This document shows positions 47,336-58,398 of a stretch of DNA of 64,000 nucleotides, in pieces. This DNA is from Symbiodinium natans (taxonomy: Eukaryota > Sar > Dinophyceae > Suessiales > Symbiodiniaceae), in contig CAJNDS010002329.1 of NCBI GenBank assembly GCA_905221605.1, forward strand, positions 259,501-323,500, given 5' to 3'. Numbering within the stretch: position 1 is the stretch's first letter; the number at the start of each line of letters is the position of its first letter. The translations under genes were made by a program, and so were the position numbers. Under the pieces are notes generated by a model. It saw nothing but the letters and a program-made list of their open reading frames with translations. It had not been told where the DNA came from and ran no database searches.

Positions 47336-47464
47336 CTAGCTTTTACAAAAGCTAAAGTCTACAATCACAAGTTTACCGACATTATTCGGCGAATAGCCCA
47401 CGGGCTGCGCGCTTCCTGAAGGCGATTTTTGCAAGAAATCTGGCCTTAAAGGTTTCAAACGTCC

Positions 47465-47700
47465 CGTTACCCTTCGGCGAAGGGGGCTTCGAAGCCTTCG
47501 AAGCCTTCGAAACCGAAGAGTCGAAGGGGGGGGGGGGAAGAGGGGGGGGGAAGGTCTGAAGGCTTTGAAGGCTTCGAAGGTGAGGACGAAGGCTTCGAAG
47601 GCTTCGAAGGGAGGAGAAGGCTTCAAAGGCTTCGAAGAGTGAGGACGAAGGGCTTCGAAGGCTTCGAAGGTGAGAACGAAGGGGGACTTTGAAAAACAAA
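47465..47700. repeat. CTTCGAAGG-type 9-bp repeat
   Basis: Copies of GCTTCGAAG/GAAGGCTTC, self-complementary at the TTCGAA core, interrupted by a poly-G run at 47526-47550. Scattered copies continue to 48300 (48110-48200). Reading frames through it give EAFEAF/LRSLRS repeats. Confidence 0.9.
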
Positions 47701-48419
47701 ACAAGATTCGGGAACGGGTGGAATTTGGAAGAAGTTCTTCTCTCATCTCCCAGCCCTTTAAGCTCCCCCTTCAAGCCTCCCTTTCAGCTCTAAGTCCCCA
47801 AATCCCTTACCACGAAGAATAAAGCCAAGCACAGAGGCCGTCTTAACCACACTTTTGGCTCTGTATGTCATCAAGAAGCACAGAACTCAGAACTTCGGCT
47901 GTCCAACATACAGGGCTCGCACCACAAGACCGCTACCACGTGTCTGTCGGAGCGCGTTATCCAACCTGCCGTCCAGAGGCAAGGTGACGTCGACGCATGG
48001 AAGGCGGTGTGGCTGGCTTCTGATACTGCCACAACAAGACTGCTGCTGCCTCCCTCTTAACAGGCTTCAGCAAGGCAGAACTTTGCGAAGGAATGGGGCG
48101 ATGCGTCTACTGAAAGCTTCGAAGGATTCAAAGGTGAGAGCGAAGAGGCTTCGAAGTTGCGAGGCAAGGACGAACGGGAGAGCTTCGAAGTTTGAAGGTG
48201 AAGACGGAACGAAAATTCCACTTCTCAATTTCTTGTCCAGAAGAGAATTATTTTAAATTCCACCCTCTCTCAATTTCTTGTTGCCCTTCGAAGCCTGTAG
48301 AAGAGAAGAGTGGAGAATGTTCTGAATTCCACCCCCTCAATTTCTGTGATTTGAGCCGTGCTAGAAAGGTAAATCAACGACCGTTGGCAGGCTCTGACGC
48401 TGCCGCAGATTTAAGGTGA

Positions 48420-48689
48420 GGTGGGAAGGACCGTGTGCGACACCTGGGGAATACCACAGTTGCAAAGTGGATTGCCAAAAAACGGACTCAGAAGTAAAGT
48501 TGGACCTTTTTTAAAACACTTATTTTTGCTTTAAAAGGGTCCAACTTTACGATTTCGGTTTCCGGGTAATCCGCACAGTTTCGTCGTATGCGTAGAAGCT
48601 CGTGGTCTCGCGCGTTCACACTAAAAAGACGGTTTTCGTGCAGCTTCGATGCATAATCGCTGTGTTATTTTGCGAGGATGGGCCCCCCC
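48420..48689. other. Short inverted repeat, no gene
   Basis: AAAGTTGGACC(C)TTTTTxAAA at about 48500-48520 is complemented by TTTAAAAGGGTCCAACTTT at about 48530-48550, giving a hairpin of about 18 bp with a short loop. No coding sequence supported. Confidence 0.5.
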
Positions 48690-49175
48690 CCTTTGGGCAA
48701 AGGGGGGCTTAAGCCCCCCTTTAAACCCCCCTTTAAGCCCCCCTTAAGCCCCCCTTCAAAGGGGTCCCTGCAAAGGGGGTCCCTTCGGGGGGGGGGGGGG
48801 GAACAAAGGGTCAAAAGCCCTTAAGCCCCCCCTTGAGCCCCCCTTAAGCCCCCGCTCAAGCCCCCCCTTAAGCCCCCCCTTAAAGCCCCCCCTTAAAGCC
48901 CCCCTTAAGCCCCCCCTGAAGCCCCCCCTTACAAAGCCCCCCTTAGCCCCCCTAAGCCTCCCCCCCCTTTTAAGCCCCCCTTTAAGCCCCCCTTGAAGCC
49001 TCCCTTTAAACCCCCTTTAAGCCCCCCTGCCCCTTTAAGCCCCCCTTTAAACCCCCTTTGCCCCTTTCAACCCCCCTTTCAAGCCCTCCTAGAGCCCCCC
49101 TTTAAGGAAAGCCCCCCTTTCAACCCCTTTTTTTAAGCCCCCTTGAAGCCCCCCTAAATCCCCCCTGAAGCTGCA
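48690..49175. repeat. AAGCCCCCCTT minisatellite
   Basis: About thirty copies of a 10-15 bp C-rich unit (TTAAGCCCCCC), with a 13-15 nt poly-G interruption at 48786-48801. The unit is partly self-complementary when the poly-G and poly-C runs pair. Confidence 0.93.
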
Positions 49176-51180
49176 GCCAAGCCCAGCAGTTTAAGAGGCC
49201 TAATGTTTGCTGGGCTTTTGGGCAGCAATTGAAGAGGCGTGATACTTGCTGGCCAAAACCGGCTGTGCCAAACACAGCAAGAGATCCACGTTTCCGCTGC
49301 ACTTGCCCGTCGGGCTCGAACACACGCAGAACAAGTATGACCATGGGCCGACGCATGCGCTGCTGAGCAAACAGGTAACAGCGAGCCAGGGCCAAAAAAC
49401 TCAACCGCTGTGGCAACTGCCGCGGTTCTTACCACCATCCGAATTGCCGGCTTGCTGTGCATTCTACCCACTCCGACCACTCTTGGCAAGCACCAAGCGC
49501 CTTCGACGTCTCGCTGAAGCCAGTACAAGCTTTTGACAAGCAGAAACAAGCCCGCGCACAAAAAAAAAAACTAACACGCATGAGCCTTGGGTTTTAAGGG
49601 ACAGCTGGCCACCACAACCCTTACACCCAAAGCTGCCTAGTTCCTAGAAGTTTCAAAACATGCGTCTTCTGCGGAGAGTTTAGTTTAGGCAGCAGTTTAA
49701 GAGGCCTAATGCTTGCTGGGCCTTTTGGAGGGTTTGGGCAGCAGTTTCAAAGGCGTAATGCTTGTTGGACCTTCTGTGGAAGGCTTAGGCAGCAGTTGAA
49801 AAGGCTCAATACTTGCTGGGTCTTTTGTGAGGGTTTGAGCAGTTCAAAGAGCGTAGTAATTGCTGGCCTTCTATGGGGGAAGAGGGCTGCGGCCCCCTCC
49901 AACCCCCTCCGCTTGTTTAAGCCAAGCAAACTTGCATGGAAGCATATAAAATCATGCAAAAAAAAACAAAGCAAAACAAAACAAGGGGTTCTTGGCTTAG
50001 CCTTGCGCCACGTCACTGCTGTGCAAATGAAGGCGGCTGCGCCCCTCCCCAACTTCCCGTTTTTTTCTGCCAGCAAGCTTGCGTGGAAGCATAAAAATCA
50101 TCTCTAAAACAAAACATGGGGTTCTCGGCTGCCACGTCACTGCTATGAACTCTCTGCTCTTAAAACTCAAATAATAAACACAAAAAACAAAAGAAGAAGC
50201 AAGCAGCAGGGTGGGTTGCCCTTAAGCTCCCCTTTAAATCTCACTCTTCTCTGGTTTGAAGAATAAAACCCAAAAAGTAAAACAAGATTCAAGGAGAGTG
50301 CAATTTAGCTTCTTTCTTTTTGTCAAGGGAAATTTATGTTTAGAGTCTTACTTCTCTGGTTTCGAAGAATAAAATCCAAAAACAAACAGATTCTTGTTAT
50401 ATTTTTGTATTTTTCTGGAATTTATTATTCGAAACCCTCTAAACATACATGTTCCTTTACGAAGCGAAGGGAATGTGTTCTAAATTCTTTTAAACTTGAA
50501 CAGCGAATTGTCAACTTTATGATTTGCAGCTGCGGGCACAACCAGTTGGTCACTTCAACAACAACACCACTGTTGGCAAAACACTTGATGGGGCATCACC
50601 TTTCCTTAAAGGGGGGGGGAAGCTTACAGGGGTTGAAGGGGAACTCAAAGGGGACTTCAAGAAGGCTTAAAAAGGGGTATAAGAAAGGGAAAGAAATGGA
50701 ACAGCTCAAAGGAGCATGGAAGAAAAGCAGCCTTCCAAGATTCGGAGGGAAATTTAGAACAATTCCTTTCTCTCTCTTTTCACTTCTCTAGTTTCGAAGA
50801 ACGAAATCCAAAAAACAAGACAAGATTCGAAGGGGGAGGTGGAATTTAGAACAAATCCTTTCTCCATCTTCAAGACAAAGAAATGTTTAGAGTCGCCTTT
50901 GAGCATGCTTTCAGCCGCTCTTAAGCCTTTCACCCCCCTTTAAGACTGCGGGTTTTTGGTAATTGTGTTTTGTGGTTTTGGTGTGTTTCTTAATAAAGGT
51001 TCAGGTTTTTCCGTCAACTTGGAAGATTCTAGAGAACGATGCAGATTTCCAAGCGGTGCTTTACGTCTCCCTTGAAACCATTGGGTGCTTATTCTTCTGC
51101 TTTACTTTTTCTTGCCAGTGCTTTGCTTGTAGTTCATCAGTTACTCAGCACTAGAACCATTAAGTTGATGATGCCGTCAA
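49176..51180. other. Interspersed repeat fragments, no intact gene
   Basis: 49185-49860 holds four copies of CAGTTTxAAxAGGCxTAATxCTTGCTGGxCxTTTxG. 49875-49960 and 50030-50105 resemble the element that interrupts the telomere-like array (GGGCTGCxCCCC, AAGCxxGCAAxCTTGC). A CTGGTTTCGAAGAATAAAATCCAAAAA...AAGATTC-type unit recurs at about 50250, 50355 and 50790 and, more diverged, at 47695. No frame with a family motif. Confidence 0.6.
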
Positions 51181-51229
51181 AAGAATGAAGAGAGAAAAAA
51201 AGAAGAGACGAGCAAAACCTGAGTAAGGT

Positions 51230-52000
51230 CAACCCAAGTGGCTTTTGAAGTCAGAAGAAAAGAGTACCCAAGGCGACAAGAAGACGGGTACGCGCCAGCT
51301 AGAATGCTTTTTCTGCAAGTGGACCGCATTGTGCGGTGAAACGCCAGAAATGCTGGATTTGGCAAAAGAAATTACAGAAAGGTGCCAAGTGCCAAGTGCC
51401 ATGGAGAGAAGGAGAACCGTGGTCTGTGGTGCAAGTGGTGCTGGTACACCACCAAGAGTCTGAGCACACGGAGTGGAAAGTAAAACACCAACGTTGCTGG
51501 TACCACAAGCAAGGCCAAGAACAAGACAAAGCCAAGGCCGAAAAGAAAAAGGCAGAAGCACTGGAAGTCAATGAGAAGCTTCAGACTGCCAAGTCAAAGA
51601 AATGCCAACGAATCCCATGGGGTATGGAGAAGCGAAGAAGAAGCAGGCGAAGAAGAACATCAAGAAAATCAAAGAGAAGGTGAAGAGAGGAAGAAGGCAA
51701 AGAAAGAAGAGAGGAAGAAGAAGAAGGAAGAGAAGAAAAAAACCAAAGAAAGTAAGGCCAAGGAGCCGACAGCCGATCGACAAAAAGAATCTGTAAGTGC
51801 TGAAGATCTAAAAAGAATAAGGGCGAAAGCCCAGGATTCTAAGGGACAATGGCCCAAATGCCGCATTTTGCGAAGGTCGGAAAGGTACAAACAACCCGTT
51901 TCACTAAGCCAATGACATGGAAGGTGCTTTGGAAAGCAAAGAAAGGCATGCCGAAGTTTGTCCTGGAAGCTGACTTCCGGCACTACCTTGCGTTTTGGCA
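51230..52000 (+). pseudogene. Degenerate Lys/Glu-rich coding remnant
   Basis: The plus strand reads as protein only if the frame changes several times: ECFFCKWTALCGETPEML (CxxC-type start), then a Lys/Glu/Arg-rich helix (EERKKAKKEERKKKKEEKKK), then SAEDLKRIRAKAQDSKGQWP and, in another frame, KVGKVQTTRFTKPMTWKVLW. The frames overlap in the right order, as expected of a decayed gene. A related block (EGQWPSKFKHSRKM) is on the minus strand at about 52150-52210, just beyond the retrotransposon. Family unknown. Confidence 0.3.
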
Positions 52001-52143
52001 TTGCTTTGTCTTTACGTGTCGTTCTGAGCTTGCAGCCATGACTCTGCCTCGCTGGCTTCTTCGGTCATTTTCCTTTTTCGCATTTGCTCAAGTAAGAAAA
52101 GGTCTTTCTTTGAAAAGACGTTTACCAAACACCTTATCACTCT

Positions 52144-52537
52144 TCACTTGTCTCTTACCACGCTCAGCATTTTCCTTGAATGCTTGAACTTACTCGGCCA
52201 TTGTCCTTCGGCTTCCATCAGCTTGTTAGAGTTCTTCTTATCTTCTTCTTGTTCTTTCAGGGCTGCCAACCATTGTCGCACCTTTGTTTCATATCCCGTT
52301 GGAATCTTCACTAATGACTTTCCATCGTCTCCTTGCGTTCCTTTGCCAGGATGACGTATCTCCCATCGTCTTCGGTCTTCTCGACATCTTCCTCTTTTTC
52401 TCTTCTTCTTCTTTTTCTTCTTGGTCCACCTTCTCAGGCACTGCTTCCTAGTTCTTGTCTTCTTCCTGGTCCTTGTCTTCTTTCTGTTCCTTGTCTTCTT
52501 TCTGGTTCTTGTCTTCTTTCTGTTTCTTGTCTTCTTT
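52144..52537 (-). pseudogene. KED-rich tail downstream of the retrotransposon
   Basis: The minus strand continues past the stop of the RNase H frame into 12-15 bp repeats that encode QKEDK-type or RKKTR-type runs depending on frame, then VKIPTGYETKVRQWLAALKE. It may be the 3' end of the element or adjacent host sequence. The shifting frames and stops show it is not intact. Confidence 0.35.
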
Positions 52538-53830
52538 CTAGTCCTCCTTCTTCTTTTCTTTCTTCTCTTTCTGCTCCTTTGGCTCTTCCTTGGACTCTTC
52601 TTTTGGCTCTTCAGCCTGTTCTTCTTCTCTTGGAGCATTCTTCAGTAACTTCTTCCTGTTCTCCTCAGCTTCTTTTCTCATTGTCCTTAGCTCCTCCATC
52701 TTTTCTTCCATCCTTTGTTCGTGAGTCTTCTCTTCTTCCATCTTTCCTTTTTCTTCCTTCTTTTCCTTTCTTCCTACTCGCTTGGGCAAGAAAACGGCTG
52801 CGGGATAAACTGTGCAACAAATCATGCATGTCAAACAACCGATCATGATACACATGACTAATCCCGGTCCTTGGTCTTCCTTCTTGGCTTTCTTAGCTTC
52901 TCCCATTCCTATCAACACAGCCATCGTTACAGCTTGTATGATTTTCGCCAATCGCTCATCGTTCATTCGTCGGCCATTGCCGCTTCGGCCGTTGCCGTTC
53001 GTTCTTCGCACTTGTACATTTCTTTCAACTTCTTCTTGGTCCACAAACTCTCCGACATATCCGAGGCTTGTCATGTACTTTCGGATCTTGTCTTTGCTTA
53101 AACTCTTTGTTCCCAAATCAGCTGGGTTGTCCTTTCCTTTGACCGCTTTGATGATCAACCTCGGGATACTCTGGATCCATAACAGATCAACGTCGAGATG
53201 TCGTGCTTTCCCAAGACCTTTCCGAGCAATCAGTTGTCTTGAACTGCTCGAATCTGAATACATCACCATCTTTGGTTCTTTTCCGAGGATTCTTGTCAAC
53301 AGTGCCTTCAGAAACACTCCTTCAGAAAGTATTGACGTTGCGGCGATAGTCTCCGCTTCGCATGAGCTGAGAGCTATGCTCTTCTGTCGCTTGCTTTGAA
53401 AATGAATCAAATTTCCATTCAGCATGATCGCTCCACACGATACACTTTGTCTTGACTCTCGATCCGCTGCCCAATCAGAATCCGTCACTATCTCCAACAG
53501 CGACTCTTGCTCATAGACATTTCTCTCAACTTCTTCCTCTTTTCTCTCATTTCGCTCTTCGATGAAACTTCTTCCTGGATAACTCTTCTTGTGTATCAGC
53601 GACACGTCGGGTGTACCTTTCAGATACTTCGCAGCATGCCTTAGCAGTTCCATGTCTGCTTCCACAGGCGCTGCTAGCTTCGGTGCTAAGTACAACAGTA
53701 TACCTACACCTTTCCTGTACGTGTGGTGATCCGCTTCCGATAGCGGGTCCATTCCTCCTTTCTTCGCTTGCATTGCCCTTCCATTGTCCGCTGGGCATGG
53801 CAATTTCTTTGGATATGAATTTTCCGTTCC
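52538..53830 (-). pseudogene. RNase H and C-terminal membrane segment of the copia element
   Basis: The frame reads YRKGVGILLYLAPKLAAPVE, DSDWAADRESRQSVSCGAIM, IALSSCEAETIAATSILSEG, KARHLDVDLLWIQSI and KGKDNPADLGTKSLS, the standard copia RNase H series with the catalytic D-E-D pattern. It continues past RNase H into a hydrophobic segment (VMCIMIGCLTCMICCTVYPA) and a charged Lys/Glu tail, an extension I associate with dinoflagellate elements. Confidence 0.8.
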
Positions 53831-55650
53831 AACTCCAACACTTCGGTCAATCCTTCGATGTACTTGGAATTCATCGTGATCTCAACATCTCCATCGTTCA
53901 CTGCGCTGAATCCTCTCTTCAGAAAACTCATTGAACCTTCTTGCTCTCGCAGCGGTCCTTCGACCTTGATCTTCAACTTCTTCTTTCTCAGAAACTCGAT
54001 CAATCCTTGAAACTCTTTCTCCGTCGCGTACAGTTCCATGTCGTCAACGTGTGACAACACAACCATTCCAGCCTTTCCCTTTTCTTGTCTCCTGTAAAAC
54101 AAAGCTGGTAGTCCTTCGTCGGATTTGAGTCCATACTCTTCGAGGTATCCTTTCAGCTTGTTGAACCATGCGCTTGATCCTATCCGTTGCCCTGGCAACG
54201 TGAATCCGAGTTCATAGTATTTTCCGTCGACTTCGACGACTGTTGGCTCTTCTTGTTCTACCATCAAGTAGGCATCTCCAACATCTATGCTTCCGAGTAT
54301 GTGGTCGTTCGACGACACAAACATTGCTGAGAGCAACTTCACTGTGCTCGCCACTCCCGTTGGAGAGAATAGCGTTGCAATGTCCGTTGACCCCAACCAT
54401 TTAAACTCGCGGGCAACTAACCGGCCACGCCGTTGCCATTCATTGTCTCGATGCCTCCAATCGTAGACAACTTTGGTTGAGAGGTACTTGTAGTTGCTCA
54501 CACTTGTGCCTTCTGGCAGCTCTTTCAAGACTTTCATCTCTGTGAGTCGGCTTATCTCGTGCTCTCTTGACACAACGCCGACCTTCGTCAGCTCATCTTC
54601 GTCCAACTTCGGAGGTCCATCTTCGAACTTGTTTGACCACTTTGGCATGCTTTCCTCGAACTCTTCGTCTTCTCCGAGCTCTGAGCTTCTGTCCTCTTCG
54701 GAACCTTCAAACTCGACTTCGAGTCCTTCAAACTCCTCCAACTCTACCTCTTCGTCATCGTGGTACTTCGGCAAATCCTTCCTGAGGAATGACGCAACTT
54801 CTTGCACACTTCTTGTGGCCATTATCCTTCTCACCGTTCCTGAGGGTTCTCCTCTTTGGATCTTCTCAGGTCGTTCTTCAACTTGTCCGCTTCCTTCGTC
54901 GACTCTTGGCCTTGTTGCTTCAGGTTCTTCCGCGGTTGCTCCTTCGAGCTCTCTTTTGCTTGTGCCTTCCGGCTCTTCTTCCTCGGCTTCACCCGAGGTC
55001 AGACTTGCTTCATCTCTTTTCCTTGCCGCTGCTCCTTTCCTGCTGCTTGCTTCAGAACTTCTTTGGCCTTCGCCGGGATCTTCATCATTGTCATCATCAT
55101 CACTTGTCGGTGGATCAGACGCCATTGCATCGCTTGGTCTTTCCGACGCTGTCGGGCTATACTGCGGCGTCTCCAGCCCAACTGCTGGAGTTCTCGGGAC
55201 TTGTACTGGCGGTCCTTCGATCGGCGCCACTTCGATTCCACTCGATGGCGGTAGCCTCTTCGGCTGTTTCGACCGTCCTGTCAACTGCTCTTGGCTATAG
55301 TTCCACGGCGTTCCACATGCATTTGCTAGCGTCTCCACCTCAAACGTTGGCGCACATTGTCTCATTGTCCGACTTTTGATGATTCCGCTTCTGGTGCTCA
55401 CCAGATTCATGTTCGAAACCATATCTTTTCCAACGAAGATTCCTTTCTTCCATGCTTCACCTTTCTCCTTTGTCTTCGGTAGTGGTTTCGCCACAACCAC
55501 ACTACCCCATGGTACCAAAGTTCCTTTGTACTCACGGTCAAATACCAACTCGAACGGGGTCTTCCCCTGTTGTACAACAAACCTGTTCAGCAGGAATGCT
55601 GCATGTCTTGGTGCCCATGGATACAGTGTACTTTCGCTTGTGATCTTTAC
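53704..55650 (-). pseudogene. Reverse transcriptase of the copia element
   Basis: The frame starts at about 55640 with LYPWAPRHAAFLLNRFVVQQ, the end of the integrase core, then a long Glu/Ser/Pro-rich spacer, then the copia RT: VVYDWRHRDNEWQRRGRLVA, REFKWLG, GSIDVGDAYLMV, and the active-site box SHVDDMELYATE (xVDD, with His in place of the usual Tyr/Phe). It ends in TVVEVDGKYYELGFTLPGQR and SSAWFNKLKGYLEEYGL-type blocks before the frame is lost near 53830. Confidence 0.82.
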
Positions 55651-57500
55651 CTTTCGCTTCTTTCTCTACTCCATACACCAAAGTCTTCGATAGGTTCCTC
55701 ACGGTTTGTACCCATCTTTCAACTTGTGCTCCTTGGTGTGTGTCTGGTGCAACATCTTGAATCTCTGTCTCAAGCTTCTGCATTTTCCTTATCGTCTGCA
55801 CCTTCTTTCTCAACGCACTCATCGCTGGTTCGGTGTCCGTTCTCAGGATCACTTTCGGCTGCATTAGCATCAGTACTCTACAAACTTCTTCCACCAGATA
55901 GCTTGTCACTTCCTTGCTCTGGACTGGAATTGCGTGGACAGACTTTGTCTCTTGGTCCACCATGACCAAACTTATACACAATGCATCTTTCACATCTTTC
56001 GCATCTTCTTCGTTCCTTGTTCCGGTGAACTTGAAATCCATGCTTACCAACGACGCTTCATACTTCTTCTCTGTTATCTTGAAGTCATCTTCTCTACTTC
56101 TTGTTGCCGAACAACTTTCGCACCAGTCCGCCTTCGGTAGGTGTGTCAGCTCGTGTCTCTTTCTTTCTTCTTCGCTCGGCGCTTCCGGTCTTTTCTCTCC
56201 ATCTGGCTCTCCTGAGAACTCAACCTCGAGTCCTTTCGAGATTTCGACTAGTTCTTTCATCTTGTTCGACGCTACAGCTTCCTTCAGTCTCTGCCAAATT
56301 TGAGCTTTACTTCCTGTCTTTCCTACCTTGAGGAACTCGCAAGCATTTCTCAGCTGCTTTAGCGTACTCGCTGGTGTCAGCTCGATTCCTCCGATCTTCA
56401 TTCTCTCATCCATCGCTTCTCCAAGTTTCGGAAGTTGTTCTTCAACCTTCTTCCGTTCGCTCTCATTTTTCTCTTCTTGCAGATGCTGTCCTGGGTTCGC
56501 ACCAGGCCTTGGCGCTTGTGCCAATTCTTCGATTCCTTTGTCAATTTCTCGCTGCAACTCTTCTTCTGATCTTCCTTTCCATAGGTCTTCTTGTTCTTGT
56601 GGTTCCATCTCCACATCACGCTTTTCCTCTGGTTCCTTTCTCTTGTACGGACTGCTGTACTCTCCGTAATCTTCGACACTTCTCGGAAATCTTTCCATGA
56701 TCGTGATGACCACTGCCTTCTCGATCTCTGGTACTATGACCATTGTGCCTTTTTCTCTCCACTCCTCGGCACACTCATAAAATTCCATTTCTTCCCAGAC
56801 TATCTGCTCTTCTTCATTTCTAGTTCTCAGCGTTGTTCTGTACTTGAACGATTTTCCTTCGTCTCTTTCAAGGCTGTACGTCGTGTTCACGTCCCAGTCA
56901 ATTCTCACTGGCCGTCCGTCGGTGAGATAAAACCAACCTTCTTCGTACTTGCCATTCTCTATGTCATCTTTCAGTTCCTTCGTCAGGGTGAGTTTCCTGA
57001 TTGAGATCGGCACATCGTCTTGTCCATTTCCCATTGCCGCTCGGTAGATCCTAAGATCTGTCACCGTTGAGTTTCTTGAAAACCTTATCGGGACATTCGA
57101 TACCGACGTTCCATTCTTCCGCTTCACTAACTTCGTCAGGAACGCACTGTATGCATCCTGGGGCTCGATGCCCCATCCGACTTTGTACAGTTTTCCCACT
57201 GCGAACAGCGGTTGGGTCACTTGACCAAACACGGCGGTGTCCTTGACCTTAATCACTCTTCCATCGGATCTTTGGAATTCGAACGTTATGTTGGTTCTTG
57301 CTTCGGTCGTTCTGATTGCATTTCCTTGTGCATCCGTGATGACCATCTTCAGTGCTGGAAGTTCCACTTCTCCGAGGTCTTCGCTATAATAGCTTAACGG
57401 CAAGACATGGCAGTCTGCTCCACTGTCTAGGACAACTTCGATCAGGTCTTCATACCCTGGTAACCGAACCGTTCGTACTCGATCCTTACTTGCTTCTTGG
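55538..57500 (-). pseudogene. Protease and integrase of the copia element
   Basis: Upstream of the first ATG the frame reads LPGYEDLIEVVLDSGADCHV, with the aspartic-protease active site DSGA. After an acidic spacer (SAP-like element STLKQLRNACEFLKVGKTGS) comes an integrase: a zinc-binding start (HLPKADWCESCSATR), catalytic Asp in SMDFKFTG, Asp in LRTDTEPAM and Glu in AQVERWVQT. The frame is lost near 55650, and the last residues to 55538 are out of register with the following frame (WAPRHAAFLLNRF). Confidence 0.8.
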
Positions 57501-58398
57501 ACACTTGGACTTGGGCTTGGATTCTCAACGATTCCTGTCTGACTTCTGGTCGGTCTTCTTCTTGAGCACTTGGACTTGGGCTTGGCTTTTCAACCGATTC
57601 CTGTCTGACTTCTGGTCGGTCTTCTTCTTGAGCACTTGGACTTGGGCTTGGATTCTCAACCGATTCCTGTTTGACTTCTGCTCGGTCTTCTTCATACCAC
57701 ATCTGGTACTCGTCCAGCTCGTTCAGCTCTTCATCTCCTTGGCTTATGTCGAACACTTGAACTTCCTTCGTCTTCACCATTCTTGCGTAGGGCTTGTTTC
57801 CCCATTCTCGAAACATCTCGATCAGGTCTACGATCTCTTCATCGTCTTCTTCGTCAACTTCCTCGATTCTTGTCATCGACCTTTCATTGACTCTTCTCAC
57901 TTGTTCACTCCCTTTGGCAGCTTGCGCAACTCGCACTTGCGATTGCTCTTGACTTCGGTACTGGCTTGGATGTGAACTGGTGCTTGACTGTGATGGTGCA
58001 TTCCACACACCACTTGACCATTCTTGATCTTGATTCCAATCTTCTTCGCCTTCGCGCACTTGTCGTATCTTTCCTTTCGACTTTCCTCCTTTTCCGGAGT
58101 CCTTTCCTCCTTTCGCTGACGTCCAACATTCTGACGCGAAATGACCATACTTTCCGCATTTGTAGCGTTCTACTCCAGATCTTGATCCTTTTCCACCTGA
58201 ACCTTTTCCTTGACTTCCGTAGCCACCATTCTCCATTTGCCTCACAGATTTTCCTCGTCCTTTGCCACGGCCTTTGCCGCGACCTCTTCCTCTTCCGCCT
58301 TTTCTCTCTTTTCCTTTTTCCTTTTCCTTTTCCTTTTCCTTTCTCGAACTTTCCTTTTCCTTGGTAGCTTCCTTTGTATCCTCCTTTTCCTTTGTCAT
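57442..58398 (-). pseudogene. gag C-terminal part with mutated zinc knuckle
   Basis: Frame continues from gag after a frameshift. It contains RYKCGKYGHFASEC, a CX2CX4HX4C zinc knuckle in which the first Cys is Arg (CGC where TGC is expected), then an acidic linker and a 20-residue Pro/Ser/Glu repeat (NPSPSPSAQEEDRPEVRQE) present three times. The third copy is out of frame because one C is missing near 57530 (CAACGATTCC against CAACCGATTCC in the other copies), which ends this frame at 57442. Confidence 0.75.

Noticed and set aside
48690-49175. Telomere repeat
   Set aside because: The unit AAGCCCCCCTT is not a telomere unit and includes both C and G runs; an ordinary minisatellite.
54494-55300. 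268-codon plus-strand Ser-rich frame, and 52812-53399
   Set aside because: Both are exact antisense of the copia reverse transcriptase spacer and RNase H region.
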